Below, piece after piece: positions 56,216-64,000 of a stretch of DNA of 64,000 nucleotides. The notes beneath the pieces are model-generated. The model worked only from the letters and a program-made list of their open reading frames with translations, was not told the origin of the DNA and ran no database searches. The translations under genes were made by a program, and so were the position numbers. How positions within the stretch are numbered: the stretch's first letter is position 1; each line of letters begins with the position of its first letter. The DNA comes from Nocardioides furvisabuli (GTDB taxonomy: Bacteria > Actinomycetota > Actinomycetes > Propionibacteriales > Nocardioidaceae). The stretch covers positions 434,001 to 498,000 of the forward strand of contig NZ_JAIGQB010000001.1 of NCBI RefSeq assembly GCF_021083185.1, given 5' to 3'.

Positions 56216-58057
56216 CTACTCCGTGTCGAGGACCCACACGTCGCACCGCGGGCCGTCGGCTCCCGGCACCTGCGTGCCGTCCGGCCCGGGCGCGAGGTCC
56301 GTCCCACCCGGCTCCGAGCCGAAGAGGTGTCGCGAGGCGGCGACGGGGAGCGTGAAGGCGGCCCCCGCGGCCCTGCGGGCGACGACGAGCACCGATCCGT
56401 CCGGGTGCTCGCGGAGGTGGGCGATGGTGTCGGCGTCGACGTGGGCCCAGCGCAGCCCGCCGCGCCGCAGCGCCGGCTGCTCGCGCCGCAGCCGGGCCAG
56501 GTCGGCGTACGTCGCCAGGGTGCGGGTGTCCCACTCGTCGCGGCGGTGCCACGGCATCGGGCGGCGGGAGTCCTCGCCGTTGACGCCCTCGAGGCCGATC
56601 TCGTCGCCGGCGAAGACCATCGGGACGCCGGGCAGGGTGAACTGCAGGCCCGCCGCGACCCGGTGCACCCCGGCGTCGCCGCCGACGACGGTGCGGATGC
56701 GGGCAGAGTCGTGCGAGCCGAGGATGTTCCAGCTCGCGGTGGTCGCGCGCCAGCCGAGCGTGCCCTGCCAGGCGCGGAAGGTGTCGACGACCGCGGGGCC
56801 GTCGCGGCGGGCGACGGCGGCCGGGCGGCCGAAGGGCCGGGCCGTGGAGGACGCGTCGCGCAGCCACGACCAGACCGGCCAGGAGAAGCCGGAGTAGTTC
56901 ATCGTGCCGTGCCAGCCGTCGCCGTCGACGTCGCCGGTCGCGTCGTGGTTGTGCTCGCCGATGACCCACGGGTCCGGGCGCAGCGTCCGGGCCGTCCGGC
57001 GCACCGCTCGCGCGACCTCGTGCGCCACGTCGGTGGCGCCGAGCCGGCCGGTCATGTTGGCCACGTCGATGCGCCAGCCGTCGACGTCGTAGGGCGGGCG
57101 CAGCCACCGACCCACCACCGAGTCGGGGCCCTCGACCATGGCGTGGCGCACGTCGAGGTTGGCGTGGTTGATCTTGGGCAGGGTGCCGTGGCCCATCCAG
57201 CAGGCGTAGGAGCCGTCGTCGTCGAAGCAGTAGAACGACCGGTGCGGGTCGTCGGGGTCGGCCCGCGCCGAGATGAACCACTCGTGGGTGTCGCCCGTGT
57301 GGTTGGTGGTCAGGTCGCCCAGGATCCGCCAGCCCCGCGCGTGGACGGCGGTGCTGAGCCGGGCGTACGCCTCGTCACCGCCGAGCAGCGGGTCCACGCT
57401 GGTGAAGGTGGTGGCGTTGTAGCGGTGGTTGCTCTCGCCGGGGAAGACCGGGGTCGTGTAGACGACGTCGGCGCCGACGTCGGCGACGTGGTCGAGGTGC
57501 TCGGTGATCCCGTCGAGGTCGCCGCCGAAGAGCTGGAGCGGGGTGCGGGGATCGTCGCCCTCGAAGACCACCTCGTCGTCCCAGCCGGCCGGCACCGCCC
57601 AGTGCGGGGTCGCGTGCTCGGCTGCGGCGTCCGAGCGGGCGAAGCGGTCGGGGAACACCTGGTAGACGACTGCGTCGCGACCCCAGTCGGGCGCCTCGGG
57701 GAAGGCGGTGAGGCGGAAGTCGGCGAAGTCGGGGAGGTCGTGGCCGACCAGACCGGCGCCGGTGAGCCAGTCCTGGTCCTCGCCACGGACGAGGAGGAAG
57801 CGGTAGTGCGTGACGGGGTTGTGCACCGGCAGCCGGGCCTCCCACCAGATCACGTCGCCGCTGGTCGTGGAGGTGGTCGGGTGGAAGACGGGCTCCGCGT
57901 CGTACGTCGTGCGCAGCCAGATCTCGTCCACCGGGTCGCCGGCGCTCGTCCGGACGCGCACGGTCACTGTGTCGCCGAGCGCCGGTGCCTCGTCGGAGAC
58001 GTAGAGGGGCGAGCCGTCGTGGTGGGGGAGGTGGAGGAGGCTCACGGGCCTCATCAT
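56216..58057 (-). CDS. GH13 alpha-glucosidase/neopullulanase-type enzyme
   Basis: Of 613 residues, an N-terminal beta domain (CBM34-like, about 1-120) precedes the (beta/alpha)8 barrel. The catalytic triad is seen in order: nucleophile Asp of DGWRIDVANM, acid Glu of GEHNHDAT and the transition-state Asp of NILGSHDSARI. The region GDLTTNHTGDTHEWF is conserved block I. Substrate type (maltooligosaccharide, pullulan or cyclodextrin) is not settled; the CBM34-like start favours neopullulanase or cyclomaltodextrinase. ATG at 58057 or 58054 starts it. It is divergent from the PP2C gene with 192 bases between. Confidence 0.85.
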   Translation of the reverse strand: MMRPVSLLHLPHHDGSPLYVSDEAPALGDTVTVRVRTSAGDPVDEIWLRTTYDAEPVFHPTTSTTSGDVIWWEARLPVHNPVTHYRFLLVRGEDQDWLTGAGLVGHDLPDFADFRLTAFPEAPDWGRDAVVYQVFPDRFARSDAAAEHATPHWAVPAGWDDEVVFEGDDPRTPLQLFGGDLDGITEHLDHVADVGADVVYTTPVFPGESNHRYNATTFTSVDPLLGGDEAYARLSTAVHARGWRILGDLTTNHTGDTHEWFISARADPDDPHRSFYCFDDDGSYACWMGHGTLPKINHANLDVRHAMVEGPDSVVGRWLRPPYDVDGWRIDVANMTGRLGATDVAHEVARAVRRTARTLRPDPWVIGEHNHDATGDVDGDGWHGTMNYSGFSWPVWSWLRDASSTARPFGRPAAVARRDGPAVVDTFRAWQGTLGWRATTASWNILGSHDSARIRTVVGGDAGVHRVAAGLQFTLPGVPMVFAGDEIGLEGVNGEDSRRPMPWHRRDEWDTRTLATYADLARLRREQPALRRGGLRWAHVDADTIAHLREHPDGSVLVVARRAAGAAFTLPVAASRHLFGSEPGGTDLAPGPDGTQVPGADGPRCDVWVLDTE

Positions 58058-58144
58058 CCCGCAGAGGAGGCGAAGAGGGGACTGGTCCCCATTGCGTTCG
58101 ACGGCTCCCCCCAAGTGGAGTGGTGCCAACGGCGCGACCAAGGC

Positions 58145-58174
58145 CGGTTTCAGCGAGAGAAGTGTGTGAAACCG
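58145..58174. promoter_or_regulatory. Dyad in the GH13-PP2C divergent gap
   Basis: CGGTTTCA (58145-58152) and TGAAACCG (58167-58174) form a perfect 8-bp inverted repeat with a 14-base spacer, in the gap upstream of the phosphatase cassette. It may be an operator for the cassette or the glycosidase. The rest of the gap holds nothing clear apart from CAGGGGG before the PP2C start. Confidence 0.4.
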
Positions 58175-58249
58175 CACGCGCGGATCCACGGTTCGACCAC
58201 ATCATTGACGCGCTGGCGTGTGGGGCGTCAGCCCAACAGGGGGTTACTC

Positions 58250-59077
58250 GTGCAAGCAGTCACTCGGGGGGTGGCGAGTGCGCCCGCACGCGACGCCGCG
58301 TTCGACTTCGGAGCCGCGACCCACCCCGGTCTTGTACGGACCGTGAACGAGGACGGCTGGCTCGCTTCGCCCCCCGTCTTCCTCGTGGCCGACGGTATGG
58401 GCGGTCACCGGGCCGGCGACGTCGCCAGCTCGATCGTGGTGAGCCGGTTCGACGCCCTTGTGCGGAGCGGCGCCGTCGGGGTCTCCGCGGTCGAGGCATG
58501 CATCGCCGAGGTGCAGCGCGAACTGGAAGCCCTGGGCACCGGCGAGGCAGGGGCGCCGGGTTCGACCCTGGTCGCCGCAGTCCACGTGGTCGAACAAGGC
58601 CTCGGCTACTGGCTGGTCGCCAACATCGGTGACTCCCGTATCTACTCGTGGACCGAGGGCCGCCTCGAGCAGATCAGCCACGACCACTCGCTCGTGCAGG
58701 AGCTCATCGACGCCGGTGAGCTCGAGCCCTCACTGGCGGCCGGTCACCCGGAGCGGAACGTCGTGACCCGGGCGCTCGGTGCCGTGCGCGGTGCGCCCGT
58801 GGACTACTCGCTCATCCCGGCCGCGGAGGTGGGCACGCTGCTGCTGTGCTCGGACGGGATCACGGCCGAGCTGGACGACAGCGCGGTGGCCCGGATCCTG
58901 GGGCGTCGTGCCAAGGATCCTCGCGAGGCTGCCGAGATGCTGGTCGGTGCGGCCGTCGAGGCGGGCGGGCGCGACAACGCGACCGCAGTCGTCGTACGGC
59001 TCCACGAGACGGCTCCGCGCGTCGAGACCCTGGGGGGCCCGGCCACCGAGCCCGAGACCACCGGGAGCGCCGGGTGA
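58250..59077 (+). CDS. PP2C-family protein phosphatase
   Basis: This is a metal-dependent Ser/Thr protein phosphatase of 275 residues, cytoplasmic, without the membrane anchor of mycobacterial PstP. Motifs seen: GAATHPGLVRTVNEDGWL, VADGMGGHRAGDVAS, NIGDSRIYSW, LLCSDGIT and GGRDNATAVVV, which supply all metal-ligand Asp residues. GTG at 58250 follows CAGGGGG. It would reverse phosphorylation by the kinase encoded two genes on. The next gene overlaps (GTGA). Confidence 0.9.
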   Translation: MQAVTRGVASAPARDAAFDFGAATHPGLVRTVNEDGWLASPPVFLVADGMGGHRAGDVASSIVVSRFDALVRSGAVGVSAVEACIAEVQRELEALGTGEAGAPGSTLVAAVHVVEQGLGYWLVANIGDSRIYSWTEGRLEQISHDHSLVQELIDAGELEPSLAAGHPERNVVTRALGAVRGAPVDYSLIPAAEVGTLLLCSDGITAELDDSAVARILGRRAKDPREAAEMLVGAAVEAGGRDNATAVVVRLHETAPRVETLGGPATEPETTGSAG

Positions 59078-60201
59078 GCGGGCTCACCTATGCAACGGGC
59101 CCTTGGACTGCTGTGGTGACGTCGGGAGCCACGGTGGCGGTCACGGAAGTGGCGCCCGGCACCGCCGACGCCCTCTGGACGCTGCTGGGCACGACACCTG
59201 ACGTCGTCGGGGTGCTCGACGTCCTCGGTGCCGCGGGCATCGCCTCGATGCCGGAGTTCGCGGCGGTGGTCGTGACGGAAGAACACCTCCGGGTCGTCGT
59301 GCGGGGGCGGTTCGTCGTCGCAGTCGACGTGGCCGGCACGGCCTTGGTGTGCGACGCGGCGGGGGCCGCGACGTGGTCCGAGCGCGCCTTCGCCGCCAGC
59401 CAGGTGTCGGGGTGGCGCCTCGCCCACGCGGACGTCGGTGCGACAGACGAGCGCCTGCCGCTCGTCGGCGGCGTGGTGCGCGCCGGCCTCGTGGCGTCGG
59501 GAGAGGTGTCCGTCGCCCTGGCCGGGGACGAGGAGCGACCGACAGCGCCACCGGCGCCCGAGCCCGAGCCGGAGTCGAAGCCGGAGTCGGAGCCGGTGCC
59601 CGAGCCGGAGCCCCAGCCCGAGCCCGAGCCCGACGACTCAGCGACCCTGGTCGACCCGTCCGAGGACGTGTACGACGCCATGTTCGGTGCCACCGTCGCC
59701 GGACGCACTCCGGACGACGCTGCGGTCCGGGACCTCGACGATTCCGTGCGCCAGGTGGCTGCACCGCCCGGGGCAGGGCCGGTCCCGTCGCAGGCAGAGG
59801 ACAGGACGATCTCGCCGGCCGAGTTCGCCGCACTGCGTGCCGCCCGGCTCGACGAGGCGCCCGTCGCCGACGGACCGCGCCTGGTGCTCCGGTTCCCCCA
59901 CGGCAGGGAGGAGCGGGTCGACGGGCTCGTGGTCATCGGTCGGTCTCCTCGGGCCGTGAACGCCGCGTCCGCCGACATCACGCTCGTGGTGCTCGACGAC
60001 CCCTACATCTCCGGGACCCACCTCGAGGTGGCGCTGGTGGGTGGCCGCACCGTCGCGACAGACCACTCCAGCAACGGCACGCTGATGGAGGCGCCCGGGC
60101 GTGCGGGGCAACTGCTCACCAAGGGCCTGGCGATGGAGCTCTCCGCCGGCATGACCCTCCGTCTCTCAGACGCGCTGGTCATCGAGGTGGCGCCGGCATG
60201 A
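59074..60201 (+). CDS. FHA-domain protein with acidic linker
   Basis: This 375-residue protein has an N-terminal domain (1-150) of unknown fold. A Pro-Glu repeat linker (PEPEPESKPESEPVPEPEP) follows at about 155-190. The C-terminal FHA domain (about 270-375) has VVIGRSPR, DPYISGTHLEV and DHSSNGTLM, so the phosphothreonine-binding Arg, Ser and Asn are present. It should bind the phosphorylated form of the neighbouring kinase or surface protein. It overlaps both neighbours by 4 bases. Confidence 0.85.
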   Translation: MSGLTYATGPWTAVVTSGATVAVTEVAPGTADALWTLLGTTPDVVGVLDVLGAAGIASMPEFAAVVVTEEHLRVVVRGRFVVAVDVAGTALVCDAAGAATWSERAFAASQVSGWRLAHADVGATDERLPLVGGVVRAGLVASGEVSVALAGDEERPTAPPAPEPEPESKPESEPVPEPEPQPEPEPDDSATLVDPSEDVYDAMFGATVAGRTPDDAAVRDLDDSVRQVAAPPGAGPVPSQAEDRTISPAEFAALRAARLDEAPVADGPRLVLRFPHGREERVDGLVVIGRSPRAVNAASADITLVVLDDPYISGTHLEVALVGGRTVATDHSSNGTLMEAPGRAGQLLTKGLAMELSAGMTLRLSDALVIEVAPA

Positions 60202-61748
60202 CGACCTCGACGGACGCGCCCACGATCGTCGGGTACACCTACGTCAAGCACATCGGGACGGGTGGCTTCGCGGACGTCCACCTCTACGAGCAGCACCTAC
60301 CGGCCCGCAAGGTCGCGGTGAAGGTCCTCCGCGACCCCGGCAGCGACGCAGCGGTGCTGGCCCAGTTCCACGCCGAGGCCAACCTCATGGCGCAGCTCTC
60401 CGGCCACTCCTCGATCGTCGGGATCATCGCCGCCGACGTCAGCGACGACGGTCGGCCCTACCTGGTCATGGAGTACTGCCCTCCGCCGACCCTGGCGAGC
60501 CGCTACCGCACGGAACGGATCGACCTCGCGGAGGCGCTCGAGACGGGCATCCGCGTCGCGAGCGCCGTCGAGACCGTGCACCGCGCCGGGATCCTCCACC
60601 GCGACATCAAGCCCCACAACATCCTGACCAGCGCGTTCGGGCACCCGAAGCTGACGGATTTCGGCATCGCCGGCAGCGCTTCCGGCGAGGACCAGTCGTA
60701 CGGCATGTCGGTGCCGTGGTCGCCCCCGGAGTCGTTCACCGAGACGCCGCCCGTCGACGTGAGGGTCGACGTCTGGGCGCTCGCGGCCACTGTCTACAGC
60801 CTCATCGCCGGACGGTCGCCCTTCGAGGTGCCGGGCGCACCCAACGACAACGCGACGCTGATGAACCGGATCGAGCGGCAGCCGTTGGCGCCGCTCAACC
60901 GCTCCGACGTCCCTGCGTCCCTCAACCGGGTGCTGGCCAGGGCCATGTCGAAGCGCCTCGAGGACCGGCACGCCACGGCCTTCGACCTTGCCCACGACCT
61001 CCAGGACGTCCAGTCCGAGCTCGGGCTGCCGCAGACACGCGTCGACGTCTTCGACGCCTCGCCCACCGCTCCGGACACGACCGAAGAGGACCAGCGCACC
61101 TACATCCGACCGGTGGCCGTGATCGTCCCTGATGCTCTGCGGCAGGGCACGCTGCTCCGGCCCGCAGCGGTGCACCCGTCCGACGGCCGGACGCTCTCCA
61201 AGCCGGCCCCCGTCCAGCCGCACGCGACCTCTGTCCCGTCCGGACCGGGGTTGCTCGGCCAGGTGCCGCACGAGCTCGAGCGGCCCGAGCCGCCCGTCGC
61301 CGGTGTCGAGGAGGGCGCCGCCACCCCGCGCACCCGCGTGGCCGTGCTCGCCGGGATCGCCGGGATTCTCGCGCTGGTGGCTGTCGTGACCGCCGTGGTG
61401 CTGACCCGCGACTCCGGTGCGCAGGTGGATCGTCAGGCATTCGGGGGTGCCGAGCAGCCCGCCGATGCGGTGGCAGCGTTCGTGCCCTCCCCGTCCGAGG
61501 TCCGAGCCACGAGCCGATCGGGTGAGGTCGTCTTCCGCTGGACCAACCCGGAGCCCGAGTCGGGCGACGCCTTCGGCATCCAGTGGACGCGTGCCGACGA
61601 GGCGCAGCCGATCGCCACTGTCGACGGCACCTCCTTCACGGCCCCGGGCCGCGCGGGCGACATCGTGTGCGTGAGCGTGATGCTGGTGCGCGGCGACGGC
61701 AGCGCCTCGCAACCCACCGACGACGTGTGCCGGGCGGTGCGCCGATGA
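60198..61748 (+). CDS. Membrane Ser/Thr protein kinase (PknB/Hanks type)
   Basis: Of 516 residues, the kinase domain (10-270) has the Gly loop IGTGGFADVHLYE, Lys42, HRD at 134-136 (LHRDIKPHNIL) and DFG at 154-156. A juxtamembrane Pro/Thr-rich linker follows, then a membrane segment at about 378-400 (RVAVLAGIAGILALVAVVTA). An external domain of about 110 residues resembles fibronectin type III (EVVFRWTNPEPESGDAFGIQ). There are no PASTA repeats, so the signal differs from mycobacterial PknB. The gene overlaps both neighbours. Confidence 0.9.
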   Translation: MTTSTDAPTIVGYTYVKHIGTGGFADVHLYEQHLPARKVAVKVLRDPGSDAAVLAQFHAEANLMAQLSGHSSIVGIIAADVSDDGRPYLVMEYCPPPTLASRYRTERIDLAEALETGIRVASAVETVHRAGILHRDIKPHNILTSAFGHPKLTDFGIAGSASGEDQSYGMSVPWSPPESFTETPPVDVRVDVWALAATVYSLIAGRSPFEVPGAPNDNATLMNRIERQPLAPLNRSDVPASLNRVLARAMSKRLEDRHATAFDLAHDLQDVQSELGLPQTRVDVFDASPTAPDTTEEDQRTYIRPVAVIVPDALRQGTLLRPAAVHPSDGRTLSKPAPVQPHATSVPSGPGLLGQVPHELERPEPPVAGVEEGAATPRTRVAVLAGIAGILALVAVVTAVVLTRDSGAQVDRQAFGGAEQPADAVAAFVPSPSEVRATSRSGEVVFRWTNPEPESGDAFGIQWTRADEAQPIATVDGTSFTAPGRAGDIVCVSVMLVRGDGSASQPTDDVCRAVRR

Positions 61749-62455
61749 GCCGCGACACGCTGCCGCTGCTGGTCGAGTTCTGCGGCGAGGAGCACGCCGT
61801 CCACCCGGACCAGACCTTCTCGGTCGGGCGCGACGCCGACCTGGTGGTCGACGACAACGCCTACCTGCACCGTCGGCTGATCGAGTTCGCCCACCACGAC
61901 GGCTTCTGGTGGCTGCGCAACGTCGGCTCCCGCCTCTCGGTCACGGTCTCCGGCGAGGCCGGCCGGCTCCAGTCATGGGTGGGACCAGGCTCGTCGGTCC
62001 CGCTGGTGCTGCCGGCCGTCTCGGTCCTCTTCAGCGCCGGTGGGACGACCTACGAGATCGACGTCCGCGCGGAGGTGCCGGTCTTCGAGTCCGTCAGCCA
62101 CGGGGGTGACAGCGACTCCGACGCCACCCTGGGCGCCGTCGACCTGACTCCCACCCAGTTCCAGCTCGTGCTGGCCCTGGCGGAGCAGACCCTGCGTCGT
62201 GCCGGCACGGGGCTGGCCGACCTGCCCACCAATGCGACCGCCGCCCAGAGGCTCGGGTGGTCCACCACGACGTTCAACCGCAAGCTCGACAACGTCTGCG
62301 ACAAGTTCGACCGCGCGGGCGTCAAGGGCATGCGAGGTGGTCCCGAGCGGCTCGCCACCCAAAGGCGGGCTCGCCTGGTCGAGTACGCCGTCGCCGCACG
62401 CATCGTCACCGCGCAGCACCTCCCGCTGCTCGACACGCGAGGAGAAGTCTCGTGA
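61745..62455 (+). CDS. FHA protein with helical DNA-binding-like C-terminus
   Basis: It has 236 residues. The N-terminal FHA domain (about 8-105) has FSVGRDADLVVDDNAYLHRR; SerHis of the usual motif is replaced by TyrLeuHis. The C-terminal domain (about 130-230) is helical with GWSTTTFNRKLDNVCDKFDR, a winged-helix-like segment common in FHA proteins of actinobacteria. It may link kinase signalling to transcription. It overlaps both neighbours (ATGA, GTGA). Confidence 0.8.
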   Translation: MSRDTLPLLVEFCGEEHAVHPDQTFSVGRDADLVVDDNAYLHRRLIEFAHHDGFWWLRNVGSRLSVTVSGEAGRLQSWVGPGSSVPLVLPAVSVLFSAGGTTYEIDVRAEVPVFESVSHGGDSDSDATLGAVDLTPTQFQLVLALAEQTLRRAGTGLADLPTNATAAQRLGWSTTTFNRKLDNVCDKFDRAGVKGMRGGPERLATQRRARLVEYAVAARIVTAQHLPLLDTRGEVS

Positions 62456-64000
62456 GGATCGGACTCCCGCGCGGCACCCGCCGCCGCCTGACGACCGCCC
62501 GTCGCCCGCGCTCACGCAAGGTCGCCTCGACCCTGTCGCTGGCGGTGGTCGCGAGCTCGCTCGTGGTGCTCGCCGTCCGGGCCGACGGCACACCCATCAG
62601 CGACGTCGACCTCAACGACGGCAGCGTCTGGGTCACCATCGAGGACCCGGCCTACCAGCTCCTCGGTCGGCTCAACCCGCAGGTCCGTGAGCTCGACCTC
62701 GCCATCCAGGCCCTCAGCGGTGACTTCGACGTGCACCAGCGCGAGACCTCGGTCCTGCTCGACGTGAAGTCGGGCGGGCGAGGGGTTCGTCAGGTCGACG
62801 TGGCAGCGGGGACCGCCCTCGACCCGGTGCCGCTCAGCGCCGACACGACCGTCGCGCTCGGTGGCGACACGATCGCCATGCTGGACCGAGAGACCGGCGA
62901 GGTCTGGGTCCGCACCACCCAGACGATCCAGGGATTCACTGCCGATCAGACGCCGGCCGACCTCGAGGCCGGCCGGGACGCCGCACTGGCCGTCGGCCAG
63001 GACGGGACGGCCTACGTCGTCAACCGCGAGAAGCGGACCCTCACCACCGTCACGATCGACGCGTCCGGACTCGCCGCCGCCGCCGAGCCCGTCGCGGTGG
63101 ACGCGCGGCTCTCGACCGACCTCGAGGTGACGGTTGTCGGCACGACGCCGGTCGTCCTCGACCGTGAGGCCGAGGTCCTCGTCGTGCCGGAACTGGAGCC
63201 CGTGCCGGTGGAGCTGGGCGACAGCACCGCTGCCCAGGTCCAGCAGCCCGGACCGCAGGCGGCAGGCGTCTACGTCGCCACCCGCGCCGGCCTGCTCCTC
63301 GCCGACCTCGGCGACGGCTCGGTCGAGCAGGTGCGGGACGGAGTCGACGGCCCGCCCGCGGCCCCGGTGGTCGTGGACGGCTACGTCCACGCGGCCTGGG
63401 CCGACCCGGCCGCAGACGGCTACGTACGACTCGGTGGGTCGGAGCCCGCGCACGCGGAGAAGATCCCCGGCCTGAAGCCTCTGGCGAACCTGGTGTTCCG
63501 GGTCAACCGCAGCGTCGTCGTGCTCAACGACACCGTGACGGGTGTTTCCTGGCTCGTGCAGGAGGACGGCCTCCCGCGGGTCGACAACTGGGACGACGTC
63601 GACCCGTCGAAGAAGAAGGAGCAGACGGCGGACCCGAGCCCGGACGAGCTCGCCAAGGCCCGGCGGACCGAGGACAACCGTCCCCCCGTGGCCCGCGACG
63701 ACCGGCTGGGTGCCCGGCCCGGCCAGGACTCGATCATCCCGGTGACCCGCAACGACGTCGACCTCGACGGCGACATCCTGACCCTGACCTCGCTCGAGGA
63801 CGTCAAGCAGCTGTCGGGCCCCGAGCCCCAGCGGATGGCGATCGTCGGCGACGGCACCCAGCTCCAGCTCCACTTCGGGCCCAACGACGGCGGCAAGCAG
63901 GCGCGCTTCAGCTACGTGATCAGTGACGGCAGGGAGAACGGGTCGGACGAGGCGACCCTCGAGGTCTCGATCGTTGGCACCGAACAGAACACGCCTCCCC
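62452..64000 (+). CDS. Large Ig-like surface protein, 3' end outside the window
   Basis: The first 516 codons are visible and the frame is open at the window end. A very basic N-terminus (RRRLTTARRPRSRK) and a membrane segment (about 24-42) are followed by a beta-propeller-like region to about residue 390. The cadherin/Ig-like region then starts NRPPVARDDRLGARPGQDS and PVTRNDVDLDGDILTLTS, a VCBS/tandem-95-type repeat. Such proteins often exceed 1500 residues. GTG at 62452 overlaps the FHA gene. It is probably the envelope target of the kinase cassette, and in other actinobacteria MoxR and DUF58 genes may follow (inference). Confidence 0.8.
   Translation, partial: MRIGLPRGTRRRLTTARRPRSRKVASTLSLAVVASSLVVLAVRADGTPISDVDLNDGSVWVTIEDPAYQLLGRLNPQVRELDLAIQALSGDFDVHQRETSVLLDVKSGGRGVRQVDVAAGTALDPVPLSADTTVALGGDTIAMLDRETGEVWVRTTQTIQGFTADQTPADLEAGRDAALAVGQDGTAYVVNREKRTLTTVTIDASGLAAAAEPVAVDARLSTDLEVTVVGTTPVVLDREAEVLVVPELEPVPVELGDSTAAQVQQPGPQAAGVYVATRAGLLLADLGDGSVEQVRDGVDGPPAAPVVVDGYVHAAWADPAADGYVRLGGSEPAHAEKIPGLKPLANLVFRVNRSVVVLNDTVTGVSWLVQEDGLPRVDNWDDVDPSKKKEQTADPSPDELAKARRTEDNRPPVARDDRLGARPGQDSIIPVTRNDVDLDGDILTLTSLEDVKQLSGPEPQRMAIVGDGTQLQLHFGPNDGGKQARFSYVISDGRENGSDEATLEVSIVGTEQNTPP

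Noticed and set aside
56327..58249. Upstream plus-strand extension of the PP2C frame across the GH13 gene
   Set aside because: The GH13 gene on the minus strand has full catalytic motifs; the PP2C fold begins after the GTG at 58250.

Overview
The window is a high-GC chromosomal segment of an actinobacterium. Protein sequences, frequent GTG/TTG starts, mycothiol biosynthesis (mshA), a SenX3-RegX3/PhoU phosphate locus, CarD and an Mce lipid importer point to the Nocardioidaceae, most likely a Nocardioides-like organism (inference; there is no 16S rRNA gene here). Most of it is core chromosome. I see no integrase, transposase, phage gene, CRISPR array, tRNA or rRNA. No gene-free stretch exceeds about 250 bases.

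Layout. (1) 1-19.7 kb: the 3' part of rplL, then a complete Mce importer locus (ATPase, two YrbE permeases, six Mce proteins, two Mce-associated proteins) lying between rplL and rpoB-rpoC. (2) 19.7-31.6 kb: CcdA plus a frameshifted TlpA-like thioredoxin lipoprotein, an isoprenoid-chain reductase, two acyltransferases of different type, a tandem Nudix protein, a 27-residue membrane peptide coupled to a methyltransferase, an OFA-type MFS carrier with its small subunit, a racemase, an SDR and an RNase HI fusion. (3) 31.7-34.9 kb: a large secreted repeat protein. (4) 35-43 kb: the mshA-ybjN / regX3-senX3 / phoU / gpmA region, with a PHO-box-like repeat and a structured palindromic repeat pair. (5) 43-52 kb: carD, an IspD-like pseudoenzyme, ispD-ispF on the other strand, a molybdopterin oxidoreductase, a C39-type peptidase, cysS, rlmB and a phosphoesterase. 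(6) 52-58 kb: a secreted NPCBM-like protein divergent from a large HTH protein, then a DUF4032 kinase-like protein and a GH13 glycosidase. (7) 58-64 kb: a tightly overlapping cassette of PP2C phosphatase, FHA protein, Ser/Thr kinase, FHA-HTH protein and the start of a large surface protein, cut by the window end.

How the genes work together. The Mce locus should import lipids or sterols, with all subunits translated from overlapping genes. RegX3-SenX3 and PhoU should sense phosphate through the divergent promoter that carries the PHO-like repeat. IspD and IspF are consecutive nucleotide-handling enzymes of the MEP isoprenoid pathway. The IspD-like neighbour sits where ispD normally follows carD and keeps the segment that the real IspD here seems to have lost, so the two may form a divided enzyme. 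The last cassette is a self-contained phosphorylation switch probably controlling an envelope protein.

The main leads are the IspD pair, the covarying palindromic repeat doublet at 40911-41032, the kinase/FHA/surface-protein cassette, and the HPD-less J-domain protein in the Mce locus.
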